From Macrocybe gigantea (lineage: Eukaryota > Basidiomycota > Agaricomycetes > Agaricales > Callistosporiaceae): a DNA stretch of 64,000 bases. The stretch is from contig SJRY01000252.1 in assembly GCA_011319805.1 (NCBI GenBank), positions 186,001 through 250,000 on the forward strand. Reading direction: 5' to 3'. The number at the start of each line of letters is the position of its first letter. Within the stretch, counting starts at the first letter, position 1. This document shows positions 11,581-22,214 of the stretch, piece after piece. The translations under genes were made by a program, and so were the position numbers. The notes beneath the pieces were generated by a model. The model worked only from the letters and a program-made list of their open reading frames with translations. It was not told the DNA's origin and ran no database searches.

Positions 11581-14051
11581 ATGGTATTTCTCGAGCTCGA
11601 TAACATGTTGCAGCATCTGGCTTATGTCTTTTCTAGTTCTACTCCGAAACTATCCTATCGCGACGCGGGCCTTTAGGCAAGGTATGGCTTGCTGCTCACA
11701 TGGAGCGCAAGCTGTCCAAAACACAAACTCTGCAAACCGATATCGAACAATCTGTTGGTCAGTCCTCCATTCCATGCATTTTACGTTCTTGTGAGCTAAG
11801 TTTACTGTCAAAGACGCGATTATGGGTCAGGAGATCGAAGTCATGGCCCTGCGCCTGAGTGGTCAGCTCCTCCTCGGCGTTGTTCGCATTTACAGTCGAA
11901 AAGCGAAGTATTTGTTGGATGACTGCAATGAAGCTTTGTTAAAGATCAAAATGGTATGCACGGTTATCTGCTGCTTGAATTTTGCAATGTGACGCTTTTC
12001 GTTGAGGCATTCCGCCCCGGGATTGTCGACATGACAGAAGACCAGCTCGCGGTCAACAAGAATGCAATCACGCTTCAGGCAGGAAATCTGGATCTTGACC
12101 TTTTATTACCCGATGTTAATTGGTACGCGCCTTTCACGGTCACCTAGTCTTCTTGACGTCATCGTATACAGGGATGTGGTCTTCGAAGATAGACCAATTC
12201 AGCCGCAAGGTCATCATCAAGCGCACATTGACGATATCACCCTTCGTACTGCTGACGAGTTTCAGCGATTTGACCTCAATGATACTTTCGACCTCGGCCC
12301 CTCAGATGGGATAGGTTCTCAAACCTTTGACGACTTGGATCTCGGTATTCATTGGGATAACGAGCCCACGAATGAAGCTGCGACCCCGAAACACAATGAC
12401 AAAATGAGCGTAGATGGTAGCATTGGCGTCGGTCGTGAAGCACCGGACCGCAGGGATTCAATTCATTCCCGTTTCCTGGGCGGAGATGACATGGAAATCG
12501 ACATGGACCGCCTCACTGCCGGCTCCAAAAGCAGGGAACCATCTGAACATCCCTTTGCCGCAGATGTCGACATGGACTTTCCTGACCTCGCAGGAATGGA
12601 TTTAGGAGATCTCGGTATTGGTTTCGACGAACTTCCTCCAGAAAACATTGAAAAGACACCTGGCGAAACTTATGCCTCCTCCCGAGCCTGTGAGATTACT
12701 CTACCATGATTTGGTTTGCACAATAATCAACATTCTTTTCAGCTTCCCCTCTAAGTGAGCCTCCGCCGACTCCTGGTCCTGGTGACCCTCTTGCTGGGGA
12801 ACAAATCACACCGGAAGCGGCCAAGGCGAAACGAAAAATGAAAGAGAAGAAGCAGATCATCGATTCCGTTACCGAATTGCATGATGGACCGGGCGCCCGT
12901 GTTGGTCGAGGACGTGAACCCTTCGGTCTGAATAATCAGGATGTTAGCGACATTTTGACAGAGCAGCAATTTCTTCCGAGGTCCTCCATGGTCATGCGAC
13001 TGATGGCTATTCGTGAAGACCCGCTGTCTCATTTCTTGCCCACGAAAGTCACGCCCAAGGGAACATTCTTCAGCGCCGCTCCTCCAGGTCTTACGGCAGA
13101 ACTCTCGGAGCTGTTTATGCGACCTGTGGCGGGCGTTTCTGCTCCAAAACGAAGAGGGGTTTCACAAGAAAGGAGTCCCAGCAAACGCGCTCGACTCGAG
13201 GCAGCCGCCGAAGAAGAGGAAGAAGTCGAACAAGGACGCCGTGCCCCAAGTGTTGCTCCTAGTCATGGTGTTGCAAGTGACGTCTTGAGACAGAGCCTTG
13301 GCCCAGATGGCGCCATTGTCTTTGGCGATCAGACTGGCACACTGGAAGACTATCAGCTAGAAATCCCCGACCTCGACATCGTCGAGGGGGTCGATGTGGA
13401 GCTCTCACGCGCTCGCTCGAAGTCACTCGCTCCATCAGAGCTCACTCGACTCTCCACACCTGGTCCTGATGGCGCATTAGTTGAAGAAGGCGAAGAAACA
13501 TACGCAGATGTCACCTGCCCTATTGCCACCTTCGATGATCGGCAAATGACACAATCCCAAGGCGCCGATAAAGAACCAGTTGCAGTTGAGCACGACAGCA
13601 AAGGATATAGCAAGAACACAGTAAAAGCGCTTAGCATCATTCGCAAAGAGCTACGCCCAATTCCCGATCAAGAGGAGGCAGAAAGAGTCCTGAGTTTCAG
13701 GAAAATGTCTGATAAGGTACGGCTTGGTATATACAGAGAATAACTGGTCCTGATTTCTGTCGGATGACCCAGGCTTCTCGTCGGGCTGCGGCCGCATTCT
13801 TCTTTGAACTGCTCGTTTTGGGCACGAGAGACTCCGTCAAACTATCCCAAGCTGCGCCATTTCAAAACGTGGAAGTGCGCGCCAAAGACAAGTTATGGGA
13901 ACAGCAACGCCACGGATCGGTTGAGCCCTCGCGATTTGGATCCGTCGCACCATCCAGACTCGACTATGTTGCTCCATCCCTGCCTGGCTCTGCCGCCCCT
14001 TCACGCGCCTCGTCCGTTGCGCGTTCTATTGGATCTGCTCTAGGTTTATAA
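11581..14051 (+). CDS. RAD21: Cohesin kleisin subunit RAD21/SCC1
   Basis: The kleisin that closes the cohesin ring around sister chromatids by bridging SMC1 and SMC3; nuclear. The first coding exon is only the ATG (11581-11583), followed by a 53-base intron. Further exons are 11637-11757, 11814-11953, 12007-12122, 12172-12689, 12743-13716 and 13773-14051, giving 716 residues in a consistent frame. The N-terminal kleisin domain reads [20 protein letters not shown], and the C-terminal winged helix includes [20 protein letters not shown]. The middle is acidic and disordered with Lys/Arg patches such as SPSKRARLE. Possible separase-like ExxR sites include VELSR, but these are unproven. After the winged helix comes an odd tail of SVxPSR-like repeats (SVEPSR, SVAPSR, YVAPS, SAAPSR). 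RAD21 rather than REC8 is favoured by overall motif match. Confidence 0.93.
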
Positions 14052-14233
14052 AGACTATATCTTTCTTGAATATGGTATATTTTTTTACCAAGAATTCGTC
14101 GTATTTTTATAATTTCCGTTGTTGTATGTTGTACGGTCTCTTGTGAGGATGAAGATTTGACGCTTGTTTTTGAATACAGTACATGGATTTCTTTTACATA
14201 GAAACAAACCCTGGCAAAGGAAGCAGCGTTGGC

Positions 14234-15152
14234 TCAAGATGGGATGGGCACGGGCACGTTCATCTTTCCATCAACGTCCAAGGCAACGATGAATCTACTG
14301 ACTAATGCGTAGCCTCCCACAGTAGCAGTGGCCTCGACGATCTGTTTGTCATTGAGGAAATTTTTAAGCGTGTTGAACACATCATCCGAGACGTGGACGT
14401 TCTTCGTCATCCAATCTGTATACGCGAACATCGCCGACAAGGCTGGACCAAGCGTTTGGGTGACAGACTTGTCCTGAGAAAATGCTGGGGCAAGTCGAAT
14501 AGTACGGAGCTGCGCAGTTGTCAGTCCAACCGACCGTCCAACGGGTTCATGTTGAATCCTAGACACAGATACAAATCCGGTGAGCCAAAAAGAAATTACT
14601 TATGGGGAGAGACAGCAGAGAAACAAGATACCATTCGTAGGACGCGCCGTTCAAAGCAGCGACACGCAATATCTTGAAATCCAGTTGGTCAATGCTGACA
14701 TAGCCTGCATTTCACCGTATACGCACAATCAACTCACGCATAGGAGCTGGCAATGTGTTGTTGTCCCTGATGACGCCAAAATAGTCATTCCAGCCAGATG
14801 CCACGAGCGGAGCATTCAATCTGGCAACGGGATACACTTCGCCAGAGCACGATAGGACACAATGAAAGCGCTTACAATACTCCATCGAGAGTGAGCAAAA
14901 TGCCACCGGCCCTTCTCGCTCGAATGGCGTCTGCTATCTAAATTAATTCCTAACATCAGGTGGAAGGGTTTATCAGATATCAAAATTGAATTATACCGGA
15001 TCTGTCCCAGGAGGCGGAAAGATGTACGGTACACGGGCGGGGAGGCCATCGTCCCGCTCTGTCAATTCCCTAGTTGGTAGACGCGCACCCAACGAGGACG
15101 TGGCGAAAGCGAAGATCGCAGCAAAGAGCAGAAGGAAATGGCAGGTCCTCAT
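14234..15152 (-). CDS. Secreted carboxymuconolactone-decarboxylase-like protein, copy 1
   Basis: A CMD/AhpD-fold protein with an N-terminal signal peptide (MRTCHFLLLFAAIFAFATSS). Five exons (14997-15152, 14876-14937, 14727-14820, 14632-14672, 14234-14558) join in frame to 225 residues. The CMD region reads MRELI, ILRVAALNGASYEW and IQHEPVGRSVGLT, then IVEATATVGGYALVSRF. The AhpD CxxC peroxidatic motif is absent, while the conserved Tyr-Glu-Trp and His of the decarboxylase-like subgroup remain. The catalysed reaction is unknown. It lies in tandem with a close paralogue (15828-16712, same strand and intron pattern), showing a local duplication. Confidence 0.82.
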
Positions 15153-15827
15153 CCTTGGAATCGCTCGACAAGGAGTTCCTCGCTTTAACAACCTGCTTTT
15201 TAAAGCAGAAACAGATGTCGTCGGATGCACAATGTGCCTGCGTGGGATTGCCGATCTCGCTGACTGAATGATGGGCCATGTCCCGCGGAGACCGCAAATG
15301 CGAATTTGGCGATGCTTCTGGGCTCGTGACGGGAACTTCACGACCTCTGTGAAGTGCGGCTTCAAGGGCGATTGCAAGGTGTGAAAATCTGCTCCGTCAA
15401 CCTAATAATGCGATACATATCTCACGAAAGAATATGAACCTAGCGCTCATGTCCGTAGTTTTCTGGAATGGGCCATGGGAGCATCTTGGCACAGCTGATG
15501 GATGGCGACGGCGGACGGGAACGTGTTCAAGACCCCTTGATCTTGCATTAGACTTTAAGTAACGCACTCCGCGCATCTTCAAATCTGCTTTCATGCATTC
15601 ACAGCACCCTTGCCCGAATGTAAATCTTAATTCAAAGAGAACCGACTGTCGGCTGATTTCTTGCGACGCGGATATTGCTGTCTTCAAGTTCAGCCGCTTC
15701 TTACAATTGAAGCTTTCTCCTCTCTGCTTCACGACAACACAGACATATTAATTCTTACTGACAGCATAAGAATCAACATCTGTATATTTATATATAAGTG
15801 AGCGAAGAACAAACAGAGCACCCCGAT
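15153..15827. other. Spacer between tandem CMD-like genes
   Basis: This holds the promoter of copy 1 and the 3' UTR of copy 2, including a TATATTTATATATAAG stretch at about 15782-15797. No supported coding frame. Confidence 0.5.
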
Positions 15828-16712
15828 TCAAGACGGTATAGGTACGGGAACGTTCATCTTGTCATCCATATTCAACGCGACTACGAATCTGGTAACCAAC
15901 GCATACCCTCCAGCCGTAGCGGTTGCCTCGACAATTTGACGGTCATTGATGATTTTCTTGATGCCCTTGAAGACATCGTCGGGGACATGGACGTTGCGCG
16001 TGATCCAATCCGTATATGCAAGCATCGCCGCCAACTCGGGACAGAGCGATTTGACGTCCTTGCCTTTCGCAAACGGCTTTGCCAGTCGGATGGTGCGGAG
16101 GTCTTCGGTCGTGAGTCCAGCTGATCGCCCGACGGGTTCATGTTGGACCCTACACAGAGTCAATAAAGCATCGACGTGCAATAGGACAATAAAAAGGCAG
16201 TACCAGACATAGGTGGCCTTGTTGAGCGCTGCGGTGCGCAAGATCTAGGAAGAAGGTTAGGGCTCGGGTGATATCATCAGGACTGTGCACTCACGATCAG
16301 TTCACGCAGATTAGCAGGCAAGGTGTTGTTATCCCTGATGACGGTGAAATAGTCGTTCCAACCAGATGCCACGAGCGGAGCGTTCAACCTTGCAGGAGGT
16401 TTAAATCACCTAATGGCAAATAAAAGAGACTTCCATACAGTGCCCCGTCTAGGGTCAGCAAAACGCCACCTGGTCGCCTAGCTCGGAGGGCGTCCGCAAT
16501 CTGGGCATGACTTTCGGTCAGGATACAGGCTAGTTATACCTCGGGATTCGAACACGCACTGGGTCGGTACCCGGAGCGGGAAACACGTAAGGAACGCGAG
16601 CAGGGAGGTTATCATCACGCTCCGCTAATTCTTGGCCAGGAAAGCTCATGCCCAACGAGGACGCGACGAAGGCGATGAAGGCGACGAAGAACAGAATGAA
16701 GCGCCGCGCCAT
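15828..16712 (-). CDS. Secreted carboxymuconolactone-decarboxylase-like protein, copy 2
   Basis: Paralogue of the neighbouring copy. It begins with a signal peptide (MARRFILFFVAFIAFVASSLG), followed by the same ERDDNLPARVPYVFPAPGTDP segment. The CMD core contains LRTAALNKATYVW, QHEPVGRSAGLT, AMLAYTDWITRNVHV and IVEATATAGGYALVTRF, and it ends VPVPIPS as copy 1 does. Introns occur at equivalent places: after the GTDP region, after the GVLL-like region, after RELI and after YVW. The two differ mostly in the N-terminal half and in surface residues, so the duplication is not recent. Function unknown; extracellular or vacuolar location is inferred from the signal peptide. Confidence 0.82.
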
Positions 16713-17069
16713 GAGAGCGAATTTGTCGACCAGGCTTTCGTCGTTCATTCCGTGCTTTTATGCTGGAATGAATGATATCAATGCGCGATTCGCCTGTGCG
16801 ACCATCTGTCTTGACGAGCGAATAGCTGGCGCGACCGCGATGACCGTGGTTGTGAGTTGGTCGACGTCCTCGAGTTCTGACAGTCATGGGATAGGGACAT
16901 CCTTTTAGGGATGATCATAAGCGTGGAAAGTGCCATTCAAAGAAAACTTGTATCATTATTGACTATGTCATCACATCAATCCTCAAGTTAATTATAAATG
17001 CGGCCTACCCTACCGATGGATCATCAACCATACCAAAAGAAATATGCTCTGTGCATGTCCACCAATCAT
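16713..17069. other. Intergenic between CMD-like copy 2 and GH16 gene
   Basis: Contains a CATAAAAG element (minus strand, 16755-16762) upstream of CMD copy 2. Nothing else recognised. Confidence 0.45.
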
Positions 17070-18331
17070 TCACCATGGAGAGTAAACGCGAAGGGAGTTG
17101 ATTGCCCAATAGGCTTCCCTAAACTGGTCTGGATTGTGATCGACGACTAAACCGTGGTCAAGGGATTACACACGAGGAGCAGAAAAATCACTCACAGTCT
17201 TGACATGTCGTCCCGACAGGTGCACATTCAGGAGTTGGGAAAACTGAGCCTGCCCAATCCCCCTTTGCGTTTCATGTTTCATTGATAGCGTGTCAAATAA
17301 GGACGAAGGGCGTACTCACGCAGAAGGTCAAGTCAAAGACAATTCGGTGAGCGTTGAAATGTCCGGCGTGATCGCAGTTCGTCGGCGGGAAGTGGGCTTT
17401 CGGCATGCCCCAGCTGTCATCGGGATAAAGCACACCCTTGTCGAACCGTATTTCTTTGGGAATGGTGCCGTCGTGTCGGCTCCAAAACCAGACTCGGACA
17501 CCAGTTTCTGGGCTTCGATGCATGACGTACCAGCCACCTCCGTTCGCGTTGAACTGGGGACCATAGGATTTTTCATCGTCAAAAGAGGTCCCACAGCCCT
17601 GATTGAAGTTGACATTGGCGTCGCAGTCCCAGGAGACTGCATTCCTGCGAACGACACGTTCTAAATAAATACTCAATTCGAATGATAGACATGAAACATG
17701 TTACCCGGCTTGCGCCCTTGTATTATCCACCATTCTGCACTCTCGTGTCGTGTGCAACGAAGCCAGGTTCAATGTGTTCTTGTTCACGCCTATCTTGATC
17801 AACGAAGGAGATTATGAAGGATAGATTACTGCGACTCACCCTCAATTATATCTATTTCTCCACCTTCAGGCCACGGGCCTTTTGCACTCAATGTCCAAAA
17901 GGCAGGCCATGTTGCACATCCCCAGGGCATGTGATCCAGTTCTAGGACGATGACGGACTCGTCGTATGCCTTTTTAGAACTTATGCGGATGCTATCTCTT
18001 CCGCGAGCATCTGGATGGACGATGTTATCATGATCGGCTTTCATAAAAAACGTAGAGCTGTCGGGAGATGCTTGCGGATGATGAGTGTGCAGCGTCAGCG
18101 ATTACAAGATCAGACTGAACGGAATTGCAACTAACTGAAGGTCAGATTCGAGGTTATAGCTGTGCCGAGGGAGACATAGTTGACCCGGCCGTGCGTTGGG
18201 TCATTCATGGTCTCCCAGTTGAAGTGCTCGTAAAAGTCAAATCCTCGGTAGGCGTCTTCAAGACTGTACTTTTGGACTGCTTCAACGTGGAGAGCGAGGA
18301 CCAGCCCGCTGATGAAGAGTGCAAAGAACAT
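17070..18331 (-). CDS. Secreted glycoside hydrolase family 16 (endo-beta-glucanase type)
   Basis: A secreted beta-jelly-roll enzyme expected to cleave beta-1,3 or mixed-linkage glucans in cell walls. The signal peptide is MFFALFISGLVLALHVEA. The catalytic signature GEIDIIEG shows the nucleophile and acid/base Glu flanking the Asp. Other family segments are ELDHMPWGCATWPAFW, NQGCGTSFDD, GGGWYVMHRS and a C-terminal GDWAGSVFPTPECAP...REAYWAINSLRVYSPW. The last two exons are found only by splicing: GDWAG follows an intron ending near 17266, and the final exon ends with a TGA at 17070-17072. An ATAAATA at 18387-18393 lies 57 bases upstream of the ATG. The tail region has paired cysteines typical of fungal GH16 laminarinase-like proteins. 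Confidence 0.9.
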
Positions 18332-18987
18332 GGTCGGGATGGTGGAAGAATGACCGAGGCTGGGCGTCGAGCTGGCTAGGAGGTTGTATTTATCCAGACT
18401 AGGATCGGTTTAGAAGACACGGTTATCCGAATAGCGGGCAGCCTATCAGGCACTTCTTGAATTCTTGCCAGCGGGAATTCCAATAGGGCGATTCTGAACA
18501 TATTCCGTAAACTTTACTGGAAAAACATGGCAAACCCGTTCAAGCAGTGGATTTAGAGAGTTTCTCGGAGCCTTTGCTGCATTAAGCTGGCTGAGCAGGA
18601 GGACCGATACGGTGGTGGAGATGTTGGTGTGAAATACACGTGACCGCGTTTTCCTAGTCACGGTACTCGCGCAATAGCGTCGAACGTTATCCAGCGTGCA
18701 ACGCGGATAATGGAGCATGCATGCTCGGAGATCCCGCAGCGTCGGTGGACAACGGCTACATCGACTCGTGGTACGGACCTTTCCAAAATGACGAAGTTAG
18801 TAATGGTGTGAACGGCTTTCCTCTCGTGGCCAGTCATCTCGTCCTCTCATTTTCCACCCATTTATCATCTGACCGTCCTCATTCGCCCAAAAGAATGTTT
18901 CTCTCGAGCTCCCCTGTCATATAAGCAGCCCTATGCCATGGAGGCCAGAAGTCGCGATCCTTCTCGCCTTCTTCCATAACAACCAGA
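18332..18987. other. Divergent intergenic region upstream of GH16 and the membrane protein
   Basis: Serves as promoter for both divergent genes. It may hide a 5' exon of the plus-strand membrane protein: ATG 18933 opens a frame with a short hydrophobic stretch (VAILLAFF) but in a different frame from the main exon, and no convincing splice joins them. Confidence 0.4.
18387..18393 (-). promoter_or_regulatory. TATA-like box of GH16 gene
   Basis: ATAAATA on the minus strand, 57 bases upstream of the GH16 start codon; spacing fits a core promoter. Confidence 0.35.
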
Positions 18988-19674
18988 ATGATATCACAGC
19001 GCCAGGTCGAAACACATCCCATATCCACCGTCACGCCAGACGTTATCGTCAATGGCTTCTCCACAGTGACGCCGACGCCTGGATCATCGATTGTCCCTCT
19101 CACCCTTTTTCAGCATTCTGGGACATCAGTCAATGTGTCGGTGGTCACAGTGACGGTTGCCAGTTCGGCACCTGTTCCATCGTCGCCCCTGATATCCGGC
19201 CAATCGTCGTCGACGAGCTCAAACAACACAAGGGCGATTGTAGGCGGAGTCATAGGCGCGTCGGCGCTCATAGTAGCGGCCGCCATCGCCTTCTTCTGCT
19301 TCCTTCACTGGAGGAAGTCAACTCGTCATGGCAGCTGGACGCGCCCAAGACGTTTCTCAGGAGCTGGAGGAGTGGGCAGGTGGTACGACCTAGACAGCAA
19401 AGCCGCCATTGCACCAGGCCATGGTATGCGAGGCTTCGATGGGAAAGAGTACAGACCAGACGACGTACGCGAAGACAACATCGCTGTGTCTCGCACCTTC
19501 TTGACCTCTAGCATCACGCCGGCCTTCATACGTGATAAGAAATCCTCACCTCATACGAGCGATACCTTCGCAGATCCGCGTACTGCTGTGTCAAGCGTCC
19601 CATTCAACCACCCTAGATTTATGACAGATGGCTATATTGAAATGACCATTCAATCATCTCCCGGGACGGGATAA
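18988..19674 (+). CDS. Single-pass membrane protein, Ser/Thr-rich ectodomain
   Basis: A 228-residue open exon with a Ser/Thr/Val-rich segment (many VTP, SSxP motifs suited to O-glycosylation), one transmembrane helix (AIVGGVIGASALIVAAAIAF), a basic stop-transfer HWRK, and a cytosolic tail of about 110 residues. Architecture resembles fungal Mid2/Wsc-like or mucin-like sensors, but no domain is recognised and cysteines are missing from the ectodomain. There is no signal peptide at this start, so either the helix is the signal anchor or a 5' exon is missing upstream. Function not assigned. Confidence 0.55.
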   Translation: MISQRQVETHPISTVTPDVIVNGFSTVTPTPGSSIVPLTLFQHSGTSVNVSVVTVTVASSAPVPSSPLISGQSSSTSSNNTRAIVGGVIGASALIVAAAIAFFCFLHWRKSTRHGSWTRPRRFSGAGGVGRWYDLDSKAAIAPGHGMRGFDGKEYRPDDVREDNIAVSRTFLTSSITPAFIRDKKSSPHTSDTFADPRTAVSSVPFNHPRFMTDGYIEMTIQSSPGTG

Positions 19675-20197
19675 TCATCGCGTCAACATCACGTCAGGCA
19701 CTTACCGCTGGTGGATTTCGGATTATATCGTTTCTCGCACTTGTCAACTGTTCGAACCCCCTTCTCCCGACCTTCACATCTGCAGACTTCCACTATGCAT
19801 CTATGACTATTCTCCATCTTCCAATATCTTTCCCACGTCGATCTATGTTCATCATACAATTTTACATGAACGACCGCATCGATCAATGTGATACGATATC
19901 CTACGTCAGAGCATACATTGCGAGCGTTCTTCAATGTTCATCTCATCTTGTAGAAAGGATACGTGTTTATATCGAATAATGATAGCTACAAGTGATATTG
20001 GATGCAATAAATACTGGATAAACTCTACGACAATGAATAGAATGATGAGGAGCGTACTGCCATGCCAATAATGCATTCCCTGACAAGTGAAGGAAAAGAA
20101 GAGATAAACGAATCCAAAAGCGACAAGGGAGATAGGTAGCCAGGTGCTGAGGTGGGTGGAGGGACTGCGCGATCGTTCTATCCAATCGACATATATG
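19675..20197. other. Convergent 3' spacer
   Basis: Lies between two genes that end towards each other. Only low-complexity AT-rich sequence was seen; no supported gene. Confidence 0.5.
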
Positions 20198-21944
20198 CTA
20201 ATTATTTGATAACCAAGGATGATTTTTTACTTCCGAAATTGTGGCACGGGTTGAGGGATTCGGATCCAGACATCGTTGCATGAGGCTCAGCGCCCCTCCA
20301 GAAAACCTCCCGCCTTCACTTATGCAGATTCTGCCTTCGACAGTGTCTTTGATGGTAGGGAAAGGTGAAGAGCCAGTGAGCAGATATGAGAGCAGGACGC
20401 CGAGCGTCCAAACCTCTGCCGGGGCCGCTTGATATTCCTGCTTGAGAAGGATTTCAGACGCCGCGTATGCTGTAGTTCCGTAGAAAAGTGTGTAATAAGG
20501 ACGCGGTTTATTGGAATCCTCGATGATGGCGCTCCCAAAATCAATCAGCTTCACCTGAGTTGACCCTAAATTCAGGTTCTTTCTGATAAAAAGTAAAAGA
20601 GAGCTTACGTTGAGATCTTTGTCAATGACGAGGTTTTCGTCTTTGATGTCGCGGTGGGTGATGCCTTGCATGTGCAGGTAATGCACTGCGTCAACGACCT
20701 GAGCAAATACGTGCCGTGCTTGCGGCTCTGGCAAGCACTTATGTTCGGACTGCTCAATGCACTCAAATAAGTCGTGAGAAGCGCGTCTTGAGAACCGTGG
20801 TCGGAGCGCCAGAGGTGGTCTCGGTGTCAAATCTCTCGCCATGCAAGATTTGGAGCGATACAGCTTCGGACTGCCGCTGGGGTATTTCACGTGCAGGGAC
20901 AAATTCTGAGAGGCGCTACTTTCCGAGCTCGCCACCGAGCTCAATGAACTTGAAGGAGATAACGAAGGTGTAGGTGCTCTGAGAAGGGAAGAAGCAGCCA
21001 TAGCCATAGGATGATCACGCTGAGCTTTATTCCAAGGCGAGCCATGCAATTCCTGCACCTGAGACAACGGGGATGAATCGAGGAAGGTCAAAGGACACGC
21101 CTCAGAGACCTACCAAGTAAAAGTAGACAAGATCTTCAAATATGTCTAGACATTTGACTATATTCTTGTGATCCAAGCAGCTCAACAACATAACTTCGGT
21201 CGGTAATTTGCCGATAGATTCGTCCTCGATCCATGCGTGGTTTGGTACTTTGTCTTTGATGATGAACTTGACGGCGACTTCGAAACCTTTTTTGCGATGA
21301 CGGGCCGTCATGACAAAGCCGTAACCTCCAGAGCCGAGTTCATCTTCCAGAAGGTAGAGATGAGCAAACGAACGGTTCAATTGATGGCCGTCAGGAAAAT
21401 TGGGCGAATAGAGACACGCGTTCAGCTCCACAGAATTATCAATATCTCTAGAGTCATCCTGCGTCATCGAAAAGCTCGGGATTTCTGGTCCATGATAAGC
21501 GTCCTCTGTGCCCATCTCGTTCGGACAAGGGTCGATCTCGAATGCTTGGTACGAATCCTGAATCCCCGCCATCATCGACATGCCGTTGGGAGCGTTCCTC
21601 GCGTCCCCAAAAGAACGACTGGCACAAGGGTAAGAAACCTCGATTGGTGGCGTGGAACTGGTTGGAAAGGCAGAGAAATCCTGCGGATCCTGGATGTGGA
21701 CGCCTTCCTCTCCATCAGGCTCATATCTGAAGAGAGAGACGTAGCCGCCATTCTCGGGGGATAGGCGAGCATAGCCATCCTGCTGTCTGAACAAAGGAGT
21801 GGGAACGATATCGCTTTCTGCAGGGGAAGAGAAGGCTGCCGGCGAAGAGCTTGAATCGAGCGGGGAAGAGTGGTAATAAGACAGCTTCTCAGGTATCACA
21901 AGGGGCCGCAGATTCGGTAAATGGCGAGCTTGAGGAGAACACAT
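20198..21944 (-). CDS. Ser/Thr protein kinase with large hinge insert
   Basis: A complete protein kinase in three exons (21114-21944, 20609-21058, 20198-20554), 545 residues. About 190 residues of Ser/Pro-rich N-terminus precede the Gly loop ELGSGGYGFV and the VAIK-equivalent VAVKFIIK. The catalytic loop is HRDIKDEN, the Mg site DFGSA, and the APE-equivalent ASE in YGTTAYAASEILL. Between the hinge (VYFYLVQEL) and helix D sits an insert of roughly 80-90 residues rich in Ser, Pro and Arg. The C-lobe includes AEVWTLGVLLSYLLTG and ends NHPWLSNN. The closest remembered groups are Ran1/Ksp1-like or PAS-kinase-like fungal kinases, but no PAS domain is seen, so subfamily is left open. The start was set at ATG 21944 because upstream in-frame sequence lacks an ATG. 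Confidence 0.85.
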
Positions 21945-22214
21945 AATGGGCGAGTGAGCGAGAAAGTTGATAGAGACGAATGACAAGTGCAATTATTCGA
22001 GCAAGTTGAATGAGGTGTTCAGAGAGCAAGCCAGTATGTCCACCGAGCAACAGAGTCGAGACAGATGGAAATGGAGCGGGAGGAGAGGTCTAGTTTGGGA
22101 GCATTGGCCCCTAGCTAGTTACATTGACGTCTATAAGTAAGAAATGTGAAGAACTATGTGCCACATTTGGCCAGCAAATACTGATTACCACATGCCGATC
22201 GATCACAAACTTTG

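Noticed and set aside
11260..11616. Longer minus-strand reading as the PPR N-terminus
   Set aside because: It would overlap the RAD21 start, lacks a targeting sequence and would require a non-coding-like Gly/Arg-rich stretch; the start at 11386 has a clear mitochondrial leader.
15397..15732. Minus-strand 111-codon frame between the CMD-like genes
   Set aside because: Composition is not protein-like, it overlaps UTR/promoter sequence and no motif is present.
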